A stretch of 64,000 bases of DNA from Clostridium sp. CMCC3677 (GTDB lineage: Bacteria; Bacillota; Clostridia; Clostridiales; Clostridiaceae): the NCBI RefSeq assembly GCF_023845585.1, contig NZ_JAMQHS010000008.1, positions 176,261-240,260 of the forward strand, written 5' to 3'. This document shows positions 38,249 to 47,754 of this stretch, piece by piece. The stretch's first letter is position 1. Every line of letters starts with the position of its first letter. Made by a program: the position numbers and the translations under genes. The notes beneath the pieces are model-generated. The model was not told the DNA's origin, searched no databases, and saw nothing but the letters and a program-made list of their open reading frames with translations.

Positions 38249-39217
38249 ATGAAAAATATAAATTGGGCTATATTAGGACCAGGAACCATAGCAAATGATT
38301 TTGCACAGGCTATAGAAGAGGTGAATGGAAGTATTTATGGTGTAGGATCAAGAAATATAGAAAAGGCAAAGGAATTTGCATGTAAGTATAATGTTAAGAA
38401 GATATATGGAAACTATGAAGAGATGTTAAATGATGAAAATATTGATGTGGTTTATATATCTACACCACATTGTAATCATTATGAATATATAATAAAAAGT
38501 CTTAAGAATAATAAAAATGTATTTTGTGAAAAGGCAATAACAGTTAATGGTGAGCAATTAAAAGAAATAGCTGATTTAGCAAATAAAAAAAATCTAATTG
38601 TTGCTGAAGCTATGACTATATATCATATGCCATTATATAAAAAGTTAAGTGGACTTATAAGCAGTGAAAAATTAGGAAAAGTAAAGATGATTCAAGTTTC
38701 TTTTGGAAGTTTAAAAGAATATGACATTAATAACAGATTTTTTAGTCCAGACTTAGCAGGTGGGGCTTTATTAGATATTGGAACGTATGCATTATCATTT
38801 ACTAGATATTTTCTTTCAAGTCAGCCAAATGAAATTTTAACAACAGCTAAAAAATTTGAAACTGGAGTAGATGAACAATCTGGAATAATACTTAAAAATT
38901 CAAATGATGAAATGGCTGTAATTTCATTAACAATGAGAGCAAAACAACCTAAAAGAGGTGTTGTAGCTTGTGAAAAGGGTTATATAACTGTTGAGAATTT
39001 CCCAAGAGGAGATAAAGCAACAATAACTTATCCAGATGGAGAGGTTGAGATTATAGAAGCAGGAGAGAGTAATAAAGCATTGATATATGAAGTTGAAGAT
39101 ATGAATAAATATATATTAAATAAGGGTAAATGCAATACATTAAATCTATCAATTGACGTTATGAATATAATGGATGAAGTTAGAAATCAATGGGGATTAA
39201 AATATTCATTTGAATAA
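38249..39217 (+). CDS. Gfo/Idh/MocA-family oxidoreductase
   Basis: A 322-residue NAD(P)-dependent dehydrogenase. The N-terminal Rossmann fold starts INWAILGPGTIANDFAQAI, with YISTPHCNHYEYI and the conserved EK motif in NVFCEKAITVN. The C-terminal alpha/beta domain has DLAGGALLDIGTYAL. The family acts on sugars, inositols or dihydrodiols, and the substrate here is unknown. GAGGTGA precedes the ATG, 28 bases after the ABC gene, so it may be the last gene of that operon. Confidence 0.88.
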   Translation: MKNINWAILGPGTIANDFAQAIEEVNGSIYGVGSRNIEKAKEFACKYNVKKIYGNYEEMLNDENIDVVYISTPHCNHYEYIIKSLKNNKNVFCEKAITVNGEQLKEIADLANKKNLIVAEAMTIYHMPLYKKLSGLISSEKLGKVKMIQVSFGSLKEYDINNRFFSPDLAGGALLDIGTYALSFTRYFLSSQPNEILTTAKKFETGVDEQSGIILKNSNDEMAVISLTMRAKQPKRGVVACEKGYITVENFPRGDKATITYPDGEVEIIEAGESNKALIYEVEDMNKYILNKGKCNTLNLSIDVMNIMDEVRNQWGLKYSFE

Positions 39218-39282
39218 TAATATATAGATTAGAAATATTATAAAATTTTAATTTTTATATAAAAATAGAAATAAAGATTAAA

Positions 39283-39380
39283 AGAGGAAAGTGGGAGAGG
39301 TAATAAATAAATTTATTTTGAAATTTTTAAATATACTTTTTAAATTATAATTTTAAATTAGTACATCCCCACTTTCTACT
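39283..39380. terminator. Long inverted repeat between convergent genes
   Basis: GAGGAAAGTGGGAGA (39284-39298) is inverted as TCCCCACTTTCTAC near 39366-39379, with a partly complementary A/T interior. It separates convergent genes and may end transcription from both sides. Confidence 0.55.
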
Positions 39381-39423
39381 AAAATATCAAATAGTTATAA
39401 TATTTCCAAAGTATTAGAAATAA

Positions 39424-39717
39424 CTACTTTATTTTTAATACTTTATCTAGATTTTGAAAAATTGAATAATCATAATCTTGGTGAAGCGATACTTCAAGAA
39501 CATCATAAAGTTTTTCTAATTGTTTTATAATTTGTTCTAATGCAAAGTCGTTTTTTACAAGTAAGAACATTTTACTTGTACTTCCATCTCCAATTTGGGT
39601 ACAAAGTATCCCTTCTAAATTAAAAGCTCTTCTAGCAAACAGTCCTGTTATATGACTCATCACTCCAGGATGATTTCTTACAAGCAATTCAACGAGATAA
39701 AAATCAGTATTAATCAT
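39424..39717 (-). CDS. ilvN: Acetolactate synthase small subunit
   Basis: A 97-residue ACT-domain regulatory subunit: FYLVELLVRNHPGVMSHITGLFARR, then FNLEGI (motif of valine feedback subunits). It is short, one ACT domain only, like E. coli IlvN. The ATG at 39717 follows GGTGGTG on the minus strand and overlaps the end of ilvB by 8 bases, which couples their translation. Confidence 0.9.
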   Translation of the reverse strand: MINTDFYLVELLVRNHPGVMSHITGLFARRAFNLEGILCTQIGDGSTSKMFLLVKNDFALEQIIKQLEKLYDVLEVSLHQDYDYSIFQNLDKVLKIK

Positions 39718-41389
39718 ATAATTTTTCACCACCAATCATTTTTATATTTGCATCACCAGGATAAACCATAGGTAATACATTTTCAGTCTCATTAATTGGT
39801 ATATTAATTAAATAAGGACCAGGTTTTGATAATATTTCTTTTAATTTATCTAATGAATCATTTTCTTGTGACAAATTACAACTATTTATTCCAAAACCAT
39901 TAGCGATTATTTTAAAATCAGGATTTGATATAAACTTTGATGCAATAAAGTGTTTATCATAAAATAATTCTTGTTGTTGGCGAACTAATCCTAAATGATG
40001 ATTATTTAATATTATTATTTTTATATTTAAATCTAGATCCTTAAGTGTTGAAAGTTCTTGAATATTCATTAAAATTGATCCATCACCAGAAAAGCAAATA
40101 ATTTGTCTTTCTTTATTTGCTAATGCAGCACCAATTGCTGTAGGAAGTCCAAATCCCATTGTTCCTAAGCCGCCAGAAGTCAAGAAGGTTCTAGGATACT
40201 TAAAAGGATATCTTTGAGCTGTCCACATTTGATGTTCACCTACATCAGTAACTATTATCGTATCGTCAGAAACATTATTACCAACAAAAGAAATTATATT
40301 AGTTGGATGTAGAAGATTATCAAATTGAGGAAGTGGATAATCTTTTTTAAAGCACTTAACTCGTTCTATCCACGATGTTCTTTCTTTTTTATTAACAAGA
40401 GGTAAAATATCTTCTAGGAAATATTTAATATGTTCATTCATCGATAAGCTGCTAATTTTAACTTTATTAATTTCTGCAGGATCAATATCTATATGGATTA
40501 TTGTAGCTTTAGGACAAAATTTATTTATATCTCCAGTAGCTCTATCATCAAATCTAACCCCGAATGCTAATATTAAATCTGCTTCGTTAAGTAGATAATT
40601 TGTGTAAGGAGCTCCATGCATTCCAAGCATTCCTAAGTTTAAATCATCATTAACTGGAAATGCACCTAATCCCATTAAACTTAATGTGACAGGAATATTA
40701 CTCTTTTTAGCTAATGTATATAGATCATTAGAGGCATTAGCACTAATGATACCTCCTCCAGCATAAATAATAGGCTTTTTGGCTGTATTAATTAATTCAG
40801 CAATACATTCAAGTTTATAACTTTTGGGGGATTTTTTAATAGAAGCACCTTCTTTATTTTGTTTAAAGATGTTTTCATCTACTTCTATAATTTCAATTTG
40901 AATGTTTTTTGGAATATCTATTAGTACAGGACCGGGACGCCCTTCCATTGATATTTTAAAAGCTTCTGGTATGATAGTAAAAAGGTCTTTAGAATTTCTA
41001 ACTAAAAAATTATGCTTAGTAATAGGAATAGTTAGCCCATAGGCATCAACTTCTTGAAAAGCATCTGTACCAATAGCGGAAAGAGGTACCTGTCCAGTTA
41101 TTGCAATTAGTGGAATAGAATCTAATTTAGCATCAGCAATAGCAGTAAGCAAATTTGTAGCACCAGGACCAGATGTTGCAAAACATACACCAGGTTTACC
41201 TGTACTTCTTGAAATACCTTGAGCTATAAAAGCAGCACCTTGTTCATGCCTAGCTAAGATATGAGTTATATTACTTTTATATAAAGCATCATATATTGGA
41301 AGATTAAATCCACCAGGAATGCCAGCAATATATTTTATTCCTTCATTTTCTAATAATTTAACAACTATTTCCGCACAATTGTATTTCAT
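39710..41389 (-). CDS. ilvB: Acetolactate synthase large subunit
   Basis: A 559-residue thiamine-diphosphate enzyme that makes acetolactate for valine, leucine and isoleucine synthesis. The N-terminal catalytic Glu is in LLENEGIKYIAGIPGG. HEQGAAFIAQG and FATSGPGATNL follow, and the ThDP-binding site is CFSGDGSILMN. I chose the ATG at 41389, after GAGGAG. The frame stays open for 28 more codons to an ATG at 41473 behind GATGGTG, but the shorter form matches the family start. Confidence 0.93.
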   Translation of the reverse strand: MKYNCAEIVVKLLENEGIKYIAGIPGGFNLPIYDALYKSNITHILARHEQGAAFIAQGISRSTGKPGVCFATSGPGATNLLTAIADAKLDSIPLIAITGQVPLSAIGTDAFQEVDAYGLTIPITKHNFLVRNSKDLFTIIPEAFKISMEGRPGPVLIDIPKNIQIEIIEVDENIFKQNKEGASIKKSPKSYKLECIAELINTAKKPIIYAGGGIISANASNDLYTLAKKSNIPVTLSLMGLGAFPVNDDLNLGMLGMHGAPYTNYLLNEADLILAFGVRFDDRATGDINKFCPKATIIHIDIDPAEINKVKISSLSMNEHIKYFLEDILPLVNKKERTSWIERVKCFKKDYPLPQFDNLLHPTNIISFVGNNVSDDTIIVTDVGEHQMWTAQRYPFKYPRTFLTSGGLGTMGFGLPTAIGAALANKERQIICFSGDGSILMNIQELSTLKDLDLNIKIIILNNHHLGLVRQQQELFYDKHFIASKFISNPDFKIIANGFGINSCNLSQENDSLDKLKEILSKPGPYLINIPINETENVLPMVYPGDANIKMIGGEKLYD

Positions 41390-41590
41390 ATAAATCACTC
41401 CTCTTTGAAAAATTATCCTATAGAGATATAAAAAACTCTTTATCCAAATAAAATAGGACGAAGAGAAACTCATCGAGACACCATCTGAAATTTGTATTAT
41501 TTAATATAAGATATTCTATATAATATTGTCATTATAACAGTAGGTACTGGTTTAAATGTTTAGGCTAAAAACTTAAAGGCTAGTTATATA

Positions 41591-41634
41591 GGTATGATAA
41601 AAATTAAAAGAAACTATGATTTTTATCATATCTA
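41591..41634. repeat. Inverted repeat upstream of ilvB
   Basis: GGTATGATAAAAATT (41591-41605) faces GATTTTTATCATATC (about 41618-41632), with 1-2 mismatches. It lies in the 550-base A/T-rich gap between divergent ilvB and the CarD-like gene. It could be an operator. I found no T-box or leader peptide for ilvB. Confidence 0.45.
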
Positions 41635-41910
41635 CTTATTTATATGTTTAAATTGTTAATTATATAATATTTTATATAATTATATGATTAAATGTTATAT
41701 TTTATCAAGTGATTTTTTCAAATTATCAATAAAATTATTGCAAAAATTTAAATGAAATAGAATTATATATTAAATATTTAAGCCGATAATTTATATGTGT
41801 ACGTTTAAATTCATTATGAATCATTAAATAATAAATTAATGGAAATTTTATGTTGATACTGATTAGGTTTTATGATAAAATAAAAGTTTTATAAAAGTAA
41901 CTAAATGTGG

Positions 41911-41938
41911 TATACTATAATAGTAAAACCAAAGGAGG
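41911..41938 (+). promoter_or_regulatory. -10 box and ribosome site deciding a TTG start
   Basis: TATACT/TATAAT at 41911-41921 is a -10 box, and AAAGGAGG at 41931-41938 is the ribosome site. The upstream ATG at 41907 lies before the transcription start, so the TTG at 41946 is the real start. Confidence 0.65.
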
Positions 41939-41945
41939 TTATTTT

Positions 41946-42437
41946 TTGTTTAATATAGGAGATAAAATTGTATACCCTAGCCAAGGGGTAGGTATAATTG
42001 AATTAATAGGTGAAATGTTATTTAAAGGGGAAGTTCAGAATTATTATAAAATACATATATTTAATAATAATATGACATTAACATTACCAATTAATAGAGT
42101 AAATGATTTAAACATAAGATTAGTAAGTGATTCGGAAACTTTAGATAATGCTCTAGAAAATGTAAAAGAATTTACAAATAACGTAGAAGAGTTAAATAAA
42201 TCTGATTTTAAAGAAAGAGCATCCATTAATAATCAAAAAATAAAATCAGGAACATTAACGGATTATTTAGAAGTTGTGTGTAATCTTACTAAAGTAAAAG
42301 AACAACATTCTTTAAATTCAAGCGAAAAGGATACTTTACGCAAAACAGTGAAAACACTAGTTGAAGAAATAAGTCAATCTAAGAATTTATCTAATGATGA
42401 TGCTAGTAATTTATTAAATTTAGCAATTAATTTTTAA
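41946..42437 (+). CDS. CarD-like transcription factor
   Basis: A 163-residue protein. The N-terminal CarD/CdnL-TRCF RNA-polymerase-interacting domain (about 1-60) reads FNIGDKIVYPSQGVGIIELI and ends with LTLPINRVND. A helical C-terminal domain (about 70-163) includes LTDYLEVVCNLTKVKEQHSL and SSEKDTLRKTVKTLVEE. CdnL/CarD proteins stabilise open promoter complexes at housekeeping promoters. Starts at TTG 41946, seven bases after AAAGGAGG. Confidence 0.88.
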   Translation: MFNIGDKIVYPSQGVGIIELIGEMLFKGEVQNYYKIHIFNNNMTLTLPINRVNDLNIRLVSDSETLDNALENVKEFTNNVEELNKSDFKERASINNQKIKSGTLTDYLEVVCNLTKVKEQHSLNSSEKDTLRKTVKTLVEEISQSKNLSNDDASNLLNLAINF

Positions 42438-42637
42438 TAATAACATTTATAAGATAAAAAAGGCTTGCTATTTATCAAAAAAGTGTTATTATAAGAATAT
42501 CGGTAATATATATAAGTAAATTATAAAAATATCGATAAAGATAAAAAGGTTTTTAATATAGATGTATAAATTTCTCCTTTTAGAGAATGATATTAATCAA
42601 TATATTAATCTTTTAATTAACAAGGAGGAATTTTAAA

Positions 42638-42793
42638 ATGGAAGATAAGACTTTAGTATGTAGAGATTGTGGTAAGGAATTTGTTTTCACAGTAGGAGAA
42701 CAAGAATTCTACAAAGAAAAAGGATTCACTAACGAACCTACAAGATGTATTGACTGTAGAAGAGCTAGAAAACAACAAAACAACAGAAGATAG
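42638..42793 (+). CDS. Small zinc-ribbon protein
   Basis: A 51-residue basic protein with two Cys pairs, VCRDCGK near the start and RCIDCRR near the end, that form one zinc ribbon. Between them is FVFTVGEQEFYKEKGFTNEP, the common 'zinc-ribbon domain' small-protein pattern of Firmicutes. The C-terminus RRARKQQNNRR is very basic, so it may bind nucleic acid or the ribosome. AAGGAGG precedes the ATG and a perfect terminator follows, so it is a real single gene. Confidence 0.88.
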   Translation: MEDKTLVCRDCGKEFVFTVGEQEFYKEKGFTNEPTRCIDCRRARKQQNNRR

Positions 42794-42804
42794 TTTTGTT
42801 TAAT

Positions 42805-42852
42805 ATAGGAGTGCTTTTAGTAAAGTAATTTACTAAAAGCACTCCTTTTTTT
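42805..42852 (+). terminator. Terminator after the zinc-ribbon gene
   Basis: AGGAGTGCTTTTAGTAAA pairs perfectly with TTTACTAAAAGCACTCCT across GTAA, followed by a T run. Confidence 0.95.
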
Positions 42853-42926
42853 ATGTATAGGAAATTATAGAATTTTTGAAGAGTGAAGGGTTCACAGCCA
42901 ATTTGTTCTTATTTAGGAAATTATAA

Positions 42927-42972
42927 AAATCTTAAATGTGTGTTGATATATGCATAAGTAAAGTATGAAATA
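42927..42972 (+). repeat. Partial MITE-like repeat
   Basis: TGTGTTGATATATGCATAAG matches the left end of the family (GTGTTGATATATGCATAAGC). Only this end is present. Confidence 0.5.
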
Positions 42973-43027
42973 AAATAGATCTATCTCTAAATAAGAAATT
43001 ATTTAAGAGTATGGGTCTATTTTTATT
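42972..43027 (+). terminator. Hairpin with T run
   Basis: AAATAGATCTATCTCT pairs with AAGAGTATGGGTCTATTT over a partly paired A/T loop, then TTATTG. It may be a terminator inherited with the repeat fragment. Confidence 0.5.
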
Positions 43028-43154
43028 GTATAAAATTTAATATTTAGAAAATTGATAATAACTGAATACAGATGTTTTATTTCATGAATAATTTAAAGAA
43101 TTATAAACAAATTATAAGTAATATTAAATTTATTTATATAGGAGATAAACACTT

Positions 43155-43253
43155 ATGGATATTTACCAAGAAAACAATAAGTATAATTTATTAAAAAATC
43201 TTATGTTGAAATATAAGAAACTAACCATAAATATACAGGGTTACTATTTATGA
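43155..43253 (+). CDS. 32-codon ORF coupled to the FUSC gene
   Basis: Starts at ATG 43155 behind AGGAG (10-base spacing). Its stop TGA at 43251-43253 overlaps the FUSC start (ATGA). The peptide contains IYQENNKYNLLKNLMLKYKK and no motif I recognise. Since the FUSC gene has only a weak ribosome site of its own, this ORF probably delivers ribosomes to it. Confidence 0.5.
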   Translation: MDIYQENNKYNLLKNLMLKYKKLTINIQGYYL

Positions 43254-44950
43254 TTGATAAAATAATAAATAAATATCATATTAATGTTTATTCAATGTTA
43301 AAGCATGGTACTGTAGCTGTAATAACTATGTTCGGTGTTGGATTATTGTTTGGAATAAAAAATATAATGCTAGCATTTCCAATAGCTTTAACATCAACAG
43401 TTTTAAGTAGACAAAATCTACAGGTTAAAATTATCAGTAAAATTTTAAATATAATTCTTATTGATTTAGCAATTGTAGTAGCAGCATTTATTTCATCGCA
43501 AAATATTTATTGGGGGATTATAATAAATTTTATATCTATATTTTTAATAATGTATAATATAATTTCACCTTATGATATGGCTTTTTACAAACCGTTTATT
43601 ATGTTATATATATTTACTCAGTACGCACGTATATCTTTAGAAGAATTACCTCTTAGAATATTAGCAGTTATTTTTGGTGTATTAGTTATAGTTTGTAGCA
43701 ATATAATAACAAAAGTTAATGAGAAATCTAAATTAGGAAATAGTATAACTTCATCTTTATTATTGATGAAAAGTCAGCTTAAGAATATTATTAATGGTAA
43801 ATTTGAAGAAAATATAGTAAAAAAGTGCTCTAAAATTATGAGAGAACTAGTATATAAAGTTTATATCACAAGACATAAAAAATATTTAACAACTAATTTA
43901 GGAAGAATACAGTTTAATATATACATAAATATGGAATATTTTAATCTTTATTTAAGAAATGTATATTCTGAATATAATAATAATGATATTAAAAAGAATG
44001 AAATTGAAGATATAATAAATGTAATAGATGATATATTAGATTATTCTAATTATAGTGTAACTGTAGAAGAATTAGAAAATAAAATAAATCTATTTAAAGA
44101 TTTATATAATAATGAATCTAAAACTTTAAGTGAGATATGTAATATAATGAATTCTTTAAAAATTAGTATAAAGGAATTAAAGGAATTAGGAAATAAAGAA
44201 ATAAATAAAATTTATAGTGAGTGGGAAAAGGAAAATATAGAAAATTTTAGAGAATCGTTTCATAAAGGTATGAGATTTAATTTTGCAATGAGAATGGCAA
44301 TAACCTTAACAATAGTTTTGTTTATTGGTGAAATTTTAGGGTACTATAAAATAATATGGGCTATTATAACAATAATGTCTGTAATTCAACCATATTATGA
44401 ATATACTTTAAATAAAACTAAAGAAAGAATAATTGGAAATGTTATAGGAATATTGTTTACAGGAATATTTATAAATTTAGTAAATTTAAAATGGATAACT
44501 ATATTAATTTTAATATTATCATTATATTTATTATATGGATTTAAAGAATATTATAAAATCTCACTATTTGCTTCAATTGCCTCTATATGTATAGCATCAT
44601 TAGCAGAAAATATAAATGTTCTTCTTATTTATAGAATAATTTATGTAATAATAGGAGTAGTGATAGTTATAATAGTAAATAAAAAAATATTTCCATATAG
44701 ATTAAAAGAGGGAATAGATGAGCTTATAATTAAGATTGATAAATTAAATACTATGTTAATAAACTATAGTATAGCAATTTTAAATGGTACTGAAAATCCT
44801 AATAAAGTTAGAAATATAATAATACATTCTACTTTACTATGTGAAAAATTAGAAATAAGAAATTTAAATTTTAATGATGAAAATATAAGGAGAATTGTAA
44901 ATACTAATAATGAATTTGTGATTCAAGTAGGTTATAGAGTTCTTAAGTGA
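43250..44950 (+). CDS. FUSC-family membrane protein
   Basis: A 566-residue protein with two hydrophobic blocks of about six helices (about 20-155 and 340-475) and a hydrophilic helical region between and after them. The second block has RMAITLTIVLFIGEILG and TIMSVIQPYYEYTLNKTKERIIGNVIG, the fusaric-acid/aromatic-acid exporter (FUSC) signature. It probably exports aromatic or organic acids; the substrate is unknown. It starts at the ATG overlapping the stop of the 32-codon ORF. The region 42853-43154 before it holds only repeat fragments and hairpins. Confidence 0.8.
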   Translation: MIDKIINKYHINVYSMLKHGTVAVITMFGVGLLFGIKNIMLAFPIALTSTVLSRQNLQVKIISKILNIILIDLAIVVAAFISSQNIYWGIIINFISIFLIMYNIISPYDMAFYKPFIMLYIFTQYARISLEELPLRILAVIFGVLVIVCSNIITKVNEKSKLGNSITSSLLLMKSQLKNIINGKFEENIVKKCSKIMRELVYKVYITRHKKYLTTNLGRIQFNIYINMEYFNLYLRNVYSEYNNNDIKKNEIEDIINVIDDILDYSNYSVTVEELENKINLFKDLYNNESKTLSEICNIMNSLKISIKELKELGNKEINKIYSEWEKENIENFRESFHKGMRFNFAMRMAITLTIVLFIGEILGYYKIIWAIITIMSVIQPYYEYTLNKTKERIIGNVIGILFTGIFINLVNLKWITILILILSLYLLYGFKEYYKISLFASIASICIASLAENINVLLIYRIIYVIIGVVIVIIVNKKIFPYRLKEGIDELIIKIDKLNTMLINYSIAILNGTENPNKVRNIIIHSTLLCEKLEIRNLNFNDENIRRIVNTNNEFVIQVGYRVLK

Positions 44951-45054
44951 TTTTGATATATTAGTAATTAAATATAAAATTTTCAAAATATTTTATTAAA
45001 AATATTTTAAATAAATGAGAAAAATGATAATTTGATAAATAAATAGGTGAAATA

Positions 45055-45083
45055 TTGACAATATAAGTAGAGGGGTATATTCT
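45055..45083 (+). promoter_or_regulatory. Promoter of the brnQ T-box transcript
   Basis: TTGACA at 45055-45060, 17 bases, TATTCT at 45078-45083. Confidence 0.65.
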
Positions 45084-45109
45084 AAATATAGATTTAATAA
45101 AATAAAAAT

Positions 45110-45396
45110 TCTAAGAAGAGAAAGAGTAAGTAATATTTTTGTTCTACAGAAAGTTAGTGGGTGATGAAAGCTAATGTACAATGTATAACTGAAGATCATC
45201 TCAGAGAAGTGAAGCTGAAATTTTAATGAAAATTGAGTAAGTTTCAACGGAGTTTCACCGTTAACAGAAAAGCGTATTATTTAGTACGTAATGGAGTGCT
45301 ATAAAATGAGTTGCATATTTTTATATATCATTTTATAGAATTAGGGTGGTATCGCGATTTAACCTCGTCCCTTTATTAGGGACGGGGTATTTTTAT
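45110..45396 (+). ncRNA. T-box riboswitch, probably isoleucine
   Basis: The T-box sequence AGGGTGGTATCGCG at 45343-45356 is diagnostic; its TGGT pairs with the uncharged acceptor end of a tRNA. Upstream lies Stem I, with the conserved GTGATGAAAGC region (about 45160-45172). The candidate specifier codon is ATC (Ile) at 45195-45197 in GAAGATCATCTCAGAGA. The terminator is CCTCGTCCC (45363-45371) with GGGACGGGG (45379-45387) and a T run. Uncharged tRNA-Ile would turn on the downstream brnQ. The specifier is inferred from position. Confidence 0.93.
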
Positions 45397-45485
45397 ATGT
45401 AAAAAGGGGGAATTTAAATGGATATTGAAGGTGACATTAAGCATTGAGTTAATAATAAAAAATAACAATCTAGGGGGATTTTAAA

Positions 45486-46826
45486 ATGAAAAATTTATCA
45501 AAGAAAAATTTAGTACTTGTAAGTTTTATGCTTTTTTCAATGTTTTTTGGAGCAGGGAATTTAATATTTCCACCATTTTTAGGTCAATCAGCAGGAAATC
45601 AAACATGGATAGCATTAATGGGATTTTTTATAACAGCAGTTGGGTTTCCTATTTTAGGAGTAATTGCAGTTGCTAAATGTGGAGGATTAAAAAATTTGGC
45701 AAGTAGAGTCAATCCAAGTTTTGCTATTGTATTCACAATATTAATATATTTATCAATTGGACCATGTCTAGGAATTCCTAGAGCAGGAAGCTTACCATTT
45801 GAAATGGCAGTAGCTCCATTTTTACCAAAGGAATTCTCTATCACATTATCACGATTAGTTTATACTTTTGCATTTTTTGCTATTGCATATTGGTTATGTT
45901 TATCACCAGGAAAATTAGTTGATCGTGTAGGTAAATTTTTAACTCCTACACTATTATTTCTTATTTCAATTGTATTTATAGGAAGTTTATTTAAGCCATT
46001 AGGGGGATATGGATTAGCAAGTGGAGAATATTTATCATCACCTTTAGCAAAAGGATTTTTAGAGGGATATATGACCATGGATACAATAGCTGCTTTAAAT
46101 TTTGGTATAGTAATAGCATTTGCTATAAAGTCTAAGGGAGTTGATGATGAAAATGGAATAATTTCAACATCAATAAAATCAGGATTTATTGCAGGGTTAA
46201 TGTTAATAGTTATTTATTGTATGTTAGCACATTTAGGAGCTACTTCAGTTGGAATATTTGGAGCAACAGAAACAGGTGCACAAACACTTACTAATGTAAT
46301 GACATATTTATTTGGAAAACCAGGAGTTATATTATTAGCCGCAATTTTTACAGTAGCATGTTTAACAACTTGTGTTGGTCTTATAACATCTTGTAGTGAA
46401 TATTTCACAACATTAAATTCAAAAGTAAATTATAAAATGTGGGTTAGAATACTTACACTTTCAAGTATGATACTTGCTAATATGGGATTAAGTAAAATAC
46501 TTGCAATATCAGTACCTGTTTTAAATGCAATTTATCCAATTTCTATAATGCTTATATTACTAGGAATATTAAATGATATTTTTGGAGGAAGTTCAATAGT
46601 GTATACTTTAACACTTTTATTTACAGGAATAGTAAGTATTGTTGATGCTGCTTGCCAAGCTGGAATAAGAATAGATATTTTAATAAATATATTTTCTAAG
46701 TTGCCACTTTATTCTGAAGGATTAGGATGGATTCTACCAGCAATCTGTGGAATGGGCTTAGGATTAGTATGTAAATTATTGAAAAGCAAATTTAATAAAA
46801 GAGATTTATTATTAGAAGATGTTTAA
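45486..46826 (+). CDS. brnQ: Branched-chain amino acid:cation symporter
   Basis: A 446-residue membrane protein of twelve helices (LIVCS family) that imports Ile, Leu and Val with sodium or protons. Signatures are FMLFSMFFGAGNLIFPPFLG at the N-terminus and IGPCLGIPRAGSLPFEMAV. TAGGGGGA precedes the ATG. It is controlled by the T-box directly upstream. A nine-codon ORF with its own GGGG site (45418-45447) lies between them; I cannot assign it a role. Confidence 0.95.
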   Translation: MKNLSKKNLVLVSFMLFSMFFGAGNLIFPPFLGQSAGNQTWIALMGFFITAVGFPILGVIAVAKCGGLKNLASRVNPSFAIVFTILIYLSIGPCLGIPRAGSLPFEMAVAPFLPKEFSITLSRLVYTFAFFAIAYWLCLSPGKLVDRVGKFLTPTLLFLISIVFIGSLFKPLGGYGLASGEYLSSPLAKGFLEGYMTMDTIAALNFGIVIAFAIKSKGVDDENGIISTSIKSGFIAGLMLIVIYCMLAHLGATSVGIFGATETGAQTLTNVMTYLFGKPGVILLAAIFTVACLTTCVGLITSCSEYFTTLNSKVNYKMWVRILTLSSMILANMGLSKILAISVPVLNAIYPISIMLILLGILNDIFGGSSIVYTLTLLFTGIVSIVDAACQAGIRIDILINIFSKLPLYSEGLGWILPAICGMGLGLVCKLLKSKFNKRDLLLEDV

Positions 46827-46861
46827 ATATTATATTAATGATATAATATAAATTAAAATTC

Positions 46862-46901
46862 AGAAAAACATACATTTAATATAATGTGTGTTTTTCTTTT
46901 T
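46862..46901 (+). terminator. Terminator after brnQ
   Basis: AGAAAAACATACA pairs with TGTGTGTTTTTCT, followed by a T run. Confidence 0.88.
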
Positions 46902-46918
46902 AGAAAGGTGTAATTTAT

Positions 46919-47599
46919 ATGAAAGATTTAATAAATAAATTAAATAAAAATAATTTGTTTCGAGGACTTAGTGAAGAAGAAATAAGTTGTGTTATATCTG
47001 ATAAAAATTATTTTATTAAGTCATATAAAAAGGGCGAAATTATTGCTTCAGAAGATGATGAATGTAGTAGTTTGGGAATTATATTAGATGGTATGGTAGA
47101 AATACAAAAAATATATTTAAGTGGAAAATACATTGTTTTAAAGAGGTTATCTAATAATCAAGTATTTGGAGAAGCACTTATTTTTTCAAAAAAAAATACT
47201 TATCCATCTACAATAGTTGCATTTGAGGATTGTAGTGTTTTATATATGAAACGAAAAACTATTATAAGTTTATGTTTAGCAAATGAAAAATTACTAGAAA
47301 ATTTTATGTCTATATTAAGTAATAAAATTTTGATGCTTAATGCTAAAATAAAGAATATATCATTTAAAAGTATTAAGCATAAGGTTATAAATTTCATACT
47401 TGAATTGTCTAAAAAACAAAATAGTATATATATAACTTTAAAGGAAAGCAAAAAGGAAATTGCCTCTAATCTTGGAATACCTAGGCCATCATTATCACGA
47501 GAACTTATGAATTTAAGAGATATGGAGTACATAGAATTTGATAAAAATATAATTAAAATATTAGATTTAGAAAAATTAGAAGAAGAATTATTTAATTAA
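46919..47599 (+). CDS. Crp/Fnr-family regulator
   Basis: A 226-residue regulator. The beta-barrel sensor domain (about 15-130) has GEIIASEDDECSSLGIILDG and NNQVFGEALIFS. The helix-turn-helix (about 170-215) reads SKKEIASNLGIPRPSLSRELMNLRDM. It is of the type that controls nitrosative stress or anaerobic genes, and the ligand is unknown. The hcp gene 4 kb downstream has a GTAAC-N4-GTTAC palindrome that could be its target (inference). AAAGGTG precedes the ATG. Confidence 0.88.
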   Translation: MKDLINKLNKNNLFRGLSEEEISCVISDKNYFIKSYKKGEIIASEDDECSSLGIILDGMVEIQKIYLSGKYIVLKRLSNNQVFGEALIFSKKNTYPSTIVAFEDCSVLYMKRKTIISLCLANEKLLENFMSILSNKILMLNAKIKNISFKSIKHKVINFILELSKKQNSIYITLKESKKEIASNLGIPRPSLSRELMNLRDMEYIEFDKNIIKILDLEKLEEELFN

Positions 47600-47607
47600 A
47601 ATATAAG

Positions 47608-47725
47608 GCTATGTTTTAACAGAGTGTTGATATATGCATAAGCAAAGTGGACTGAGTAATTGAACTTAGGAATGCTAAAATGAGTTATTAAAAGAATTAT
47701 ATTTTTTTAACAACTCATTTTTATA
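47608..47725 (+). repeat. MITE-like repeat, left half, with hairpin terminator
   Basis: Bases 47608-47678 match the copy at the window end with only two differences in 71 bases. After that, AAAATGAGTT and AACTCATTTT (47677-47720) form a hairpin with a T run. The right terminal repeat of the full element is missing. The element lies between convergent genes and may now end both transcripts. Confidence 0.75.
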
Positions 47726-47754
47726 TTTTAAATTATTAATTAACTTTAAGATAA

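Noticed and set aside
41390..41473. 28-residue N-terminal extension or leader peptide of ilvB
   Set aside because: The frame is open and has a weak ribosome site, but the shorter start has GAGGAG and matches the family N-terminus. I saw no run of branched-chain codons and no terminator for attenuation.
45418..45447. Nine-codon ORF between the T-box and brnQ
   Set aside because: It has a ribosome site, but the peptide is too short to judge and the T-box already explains regulation.
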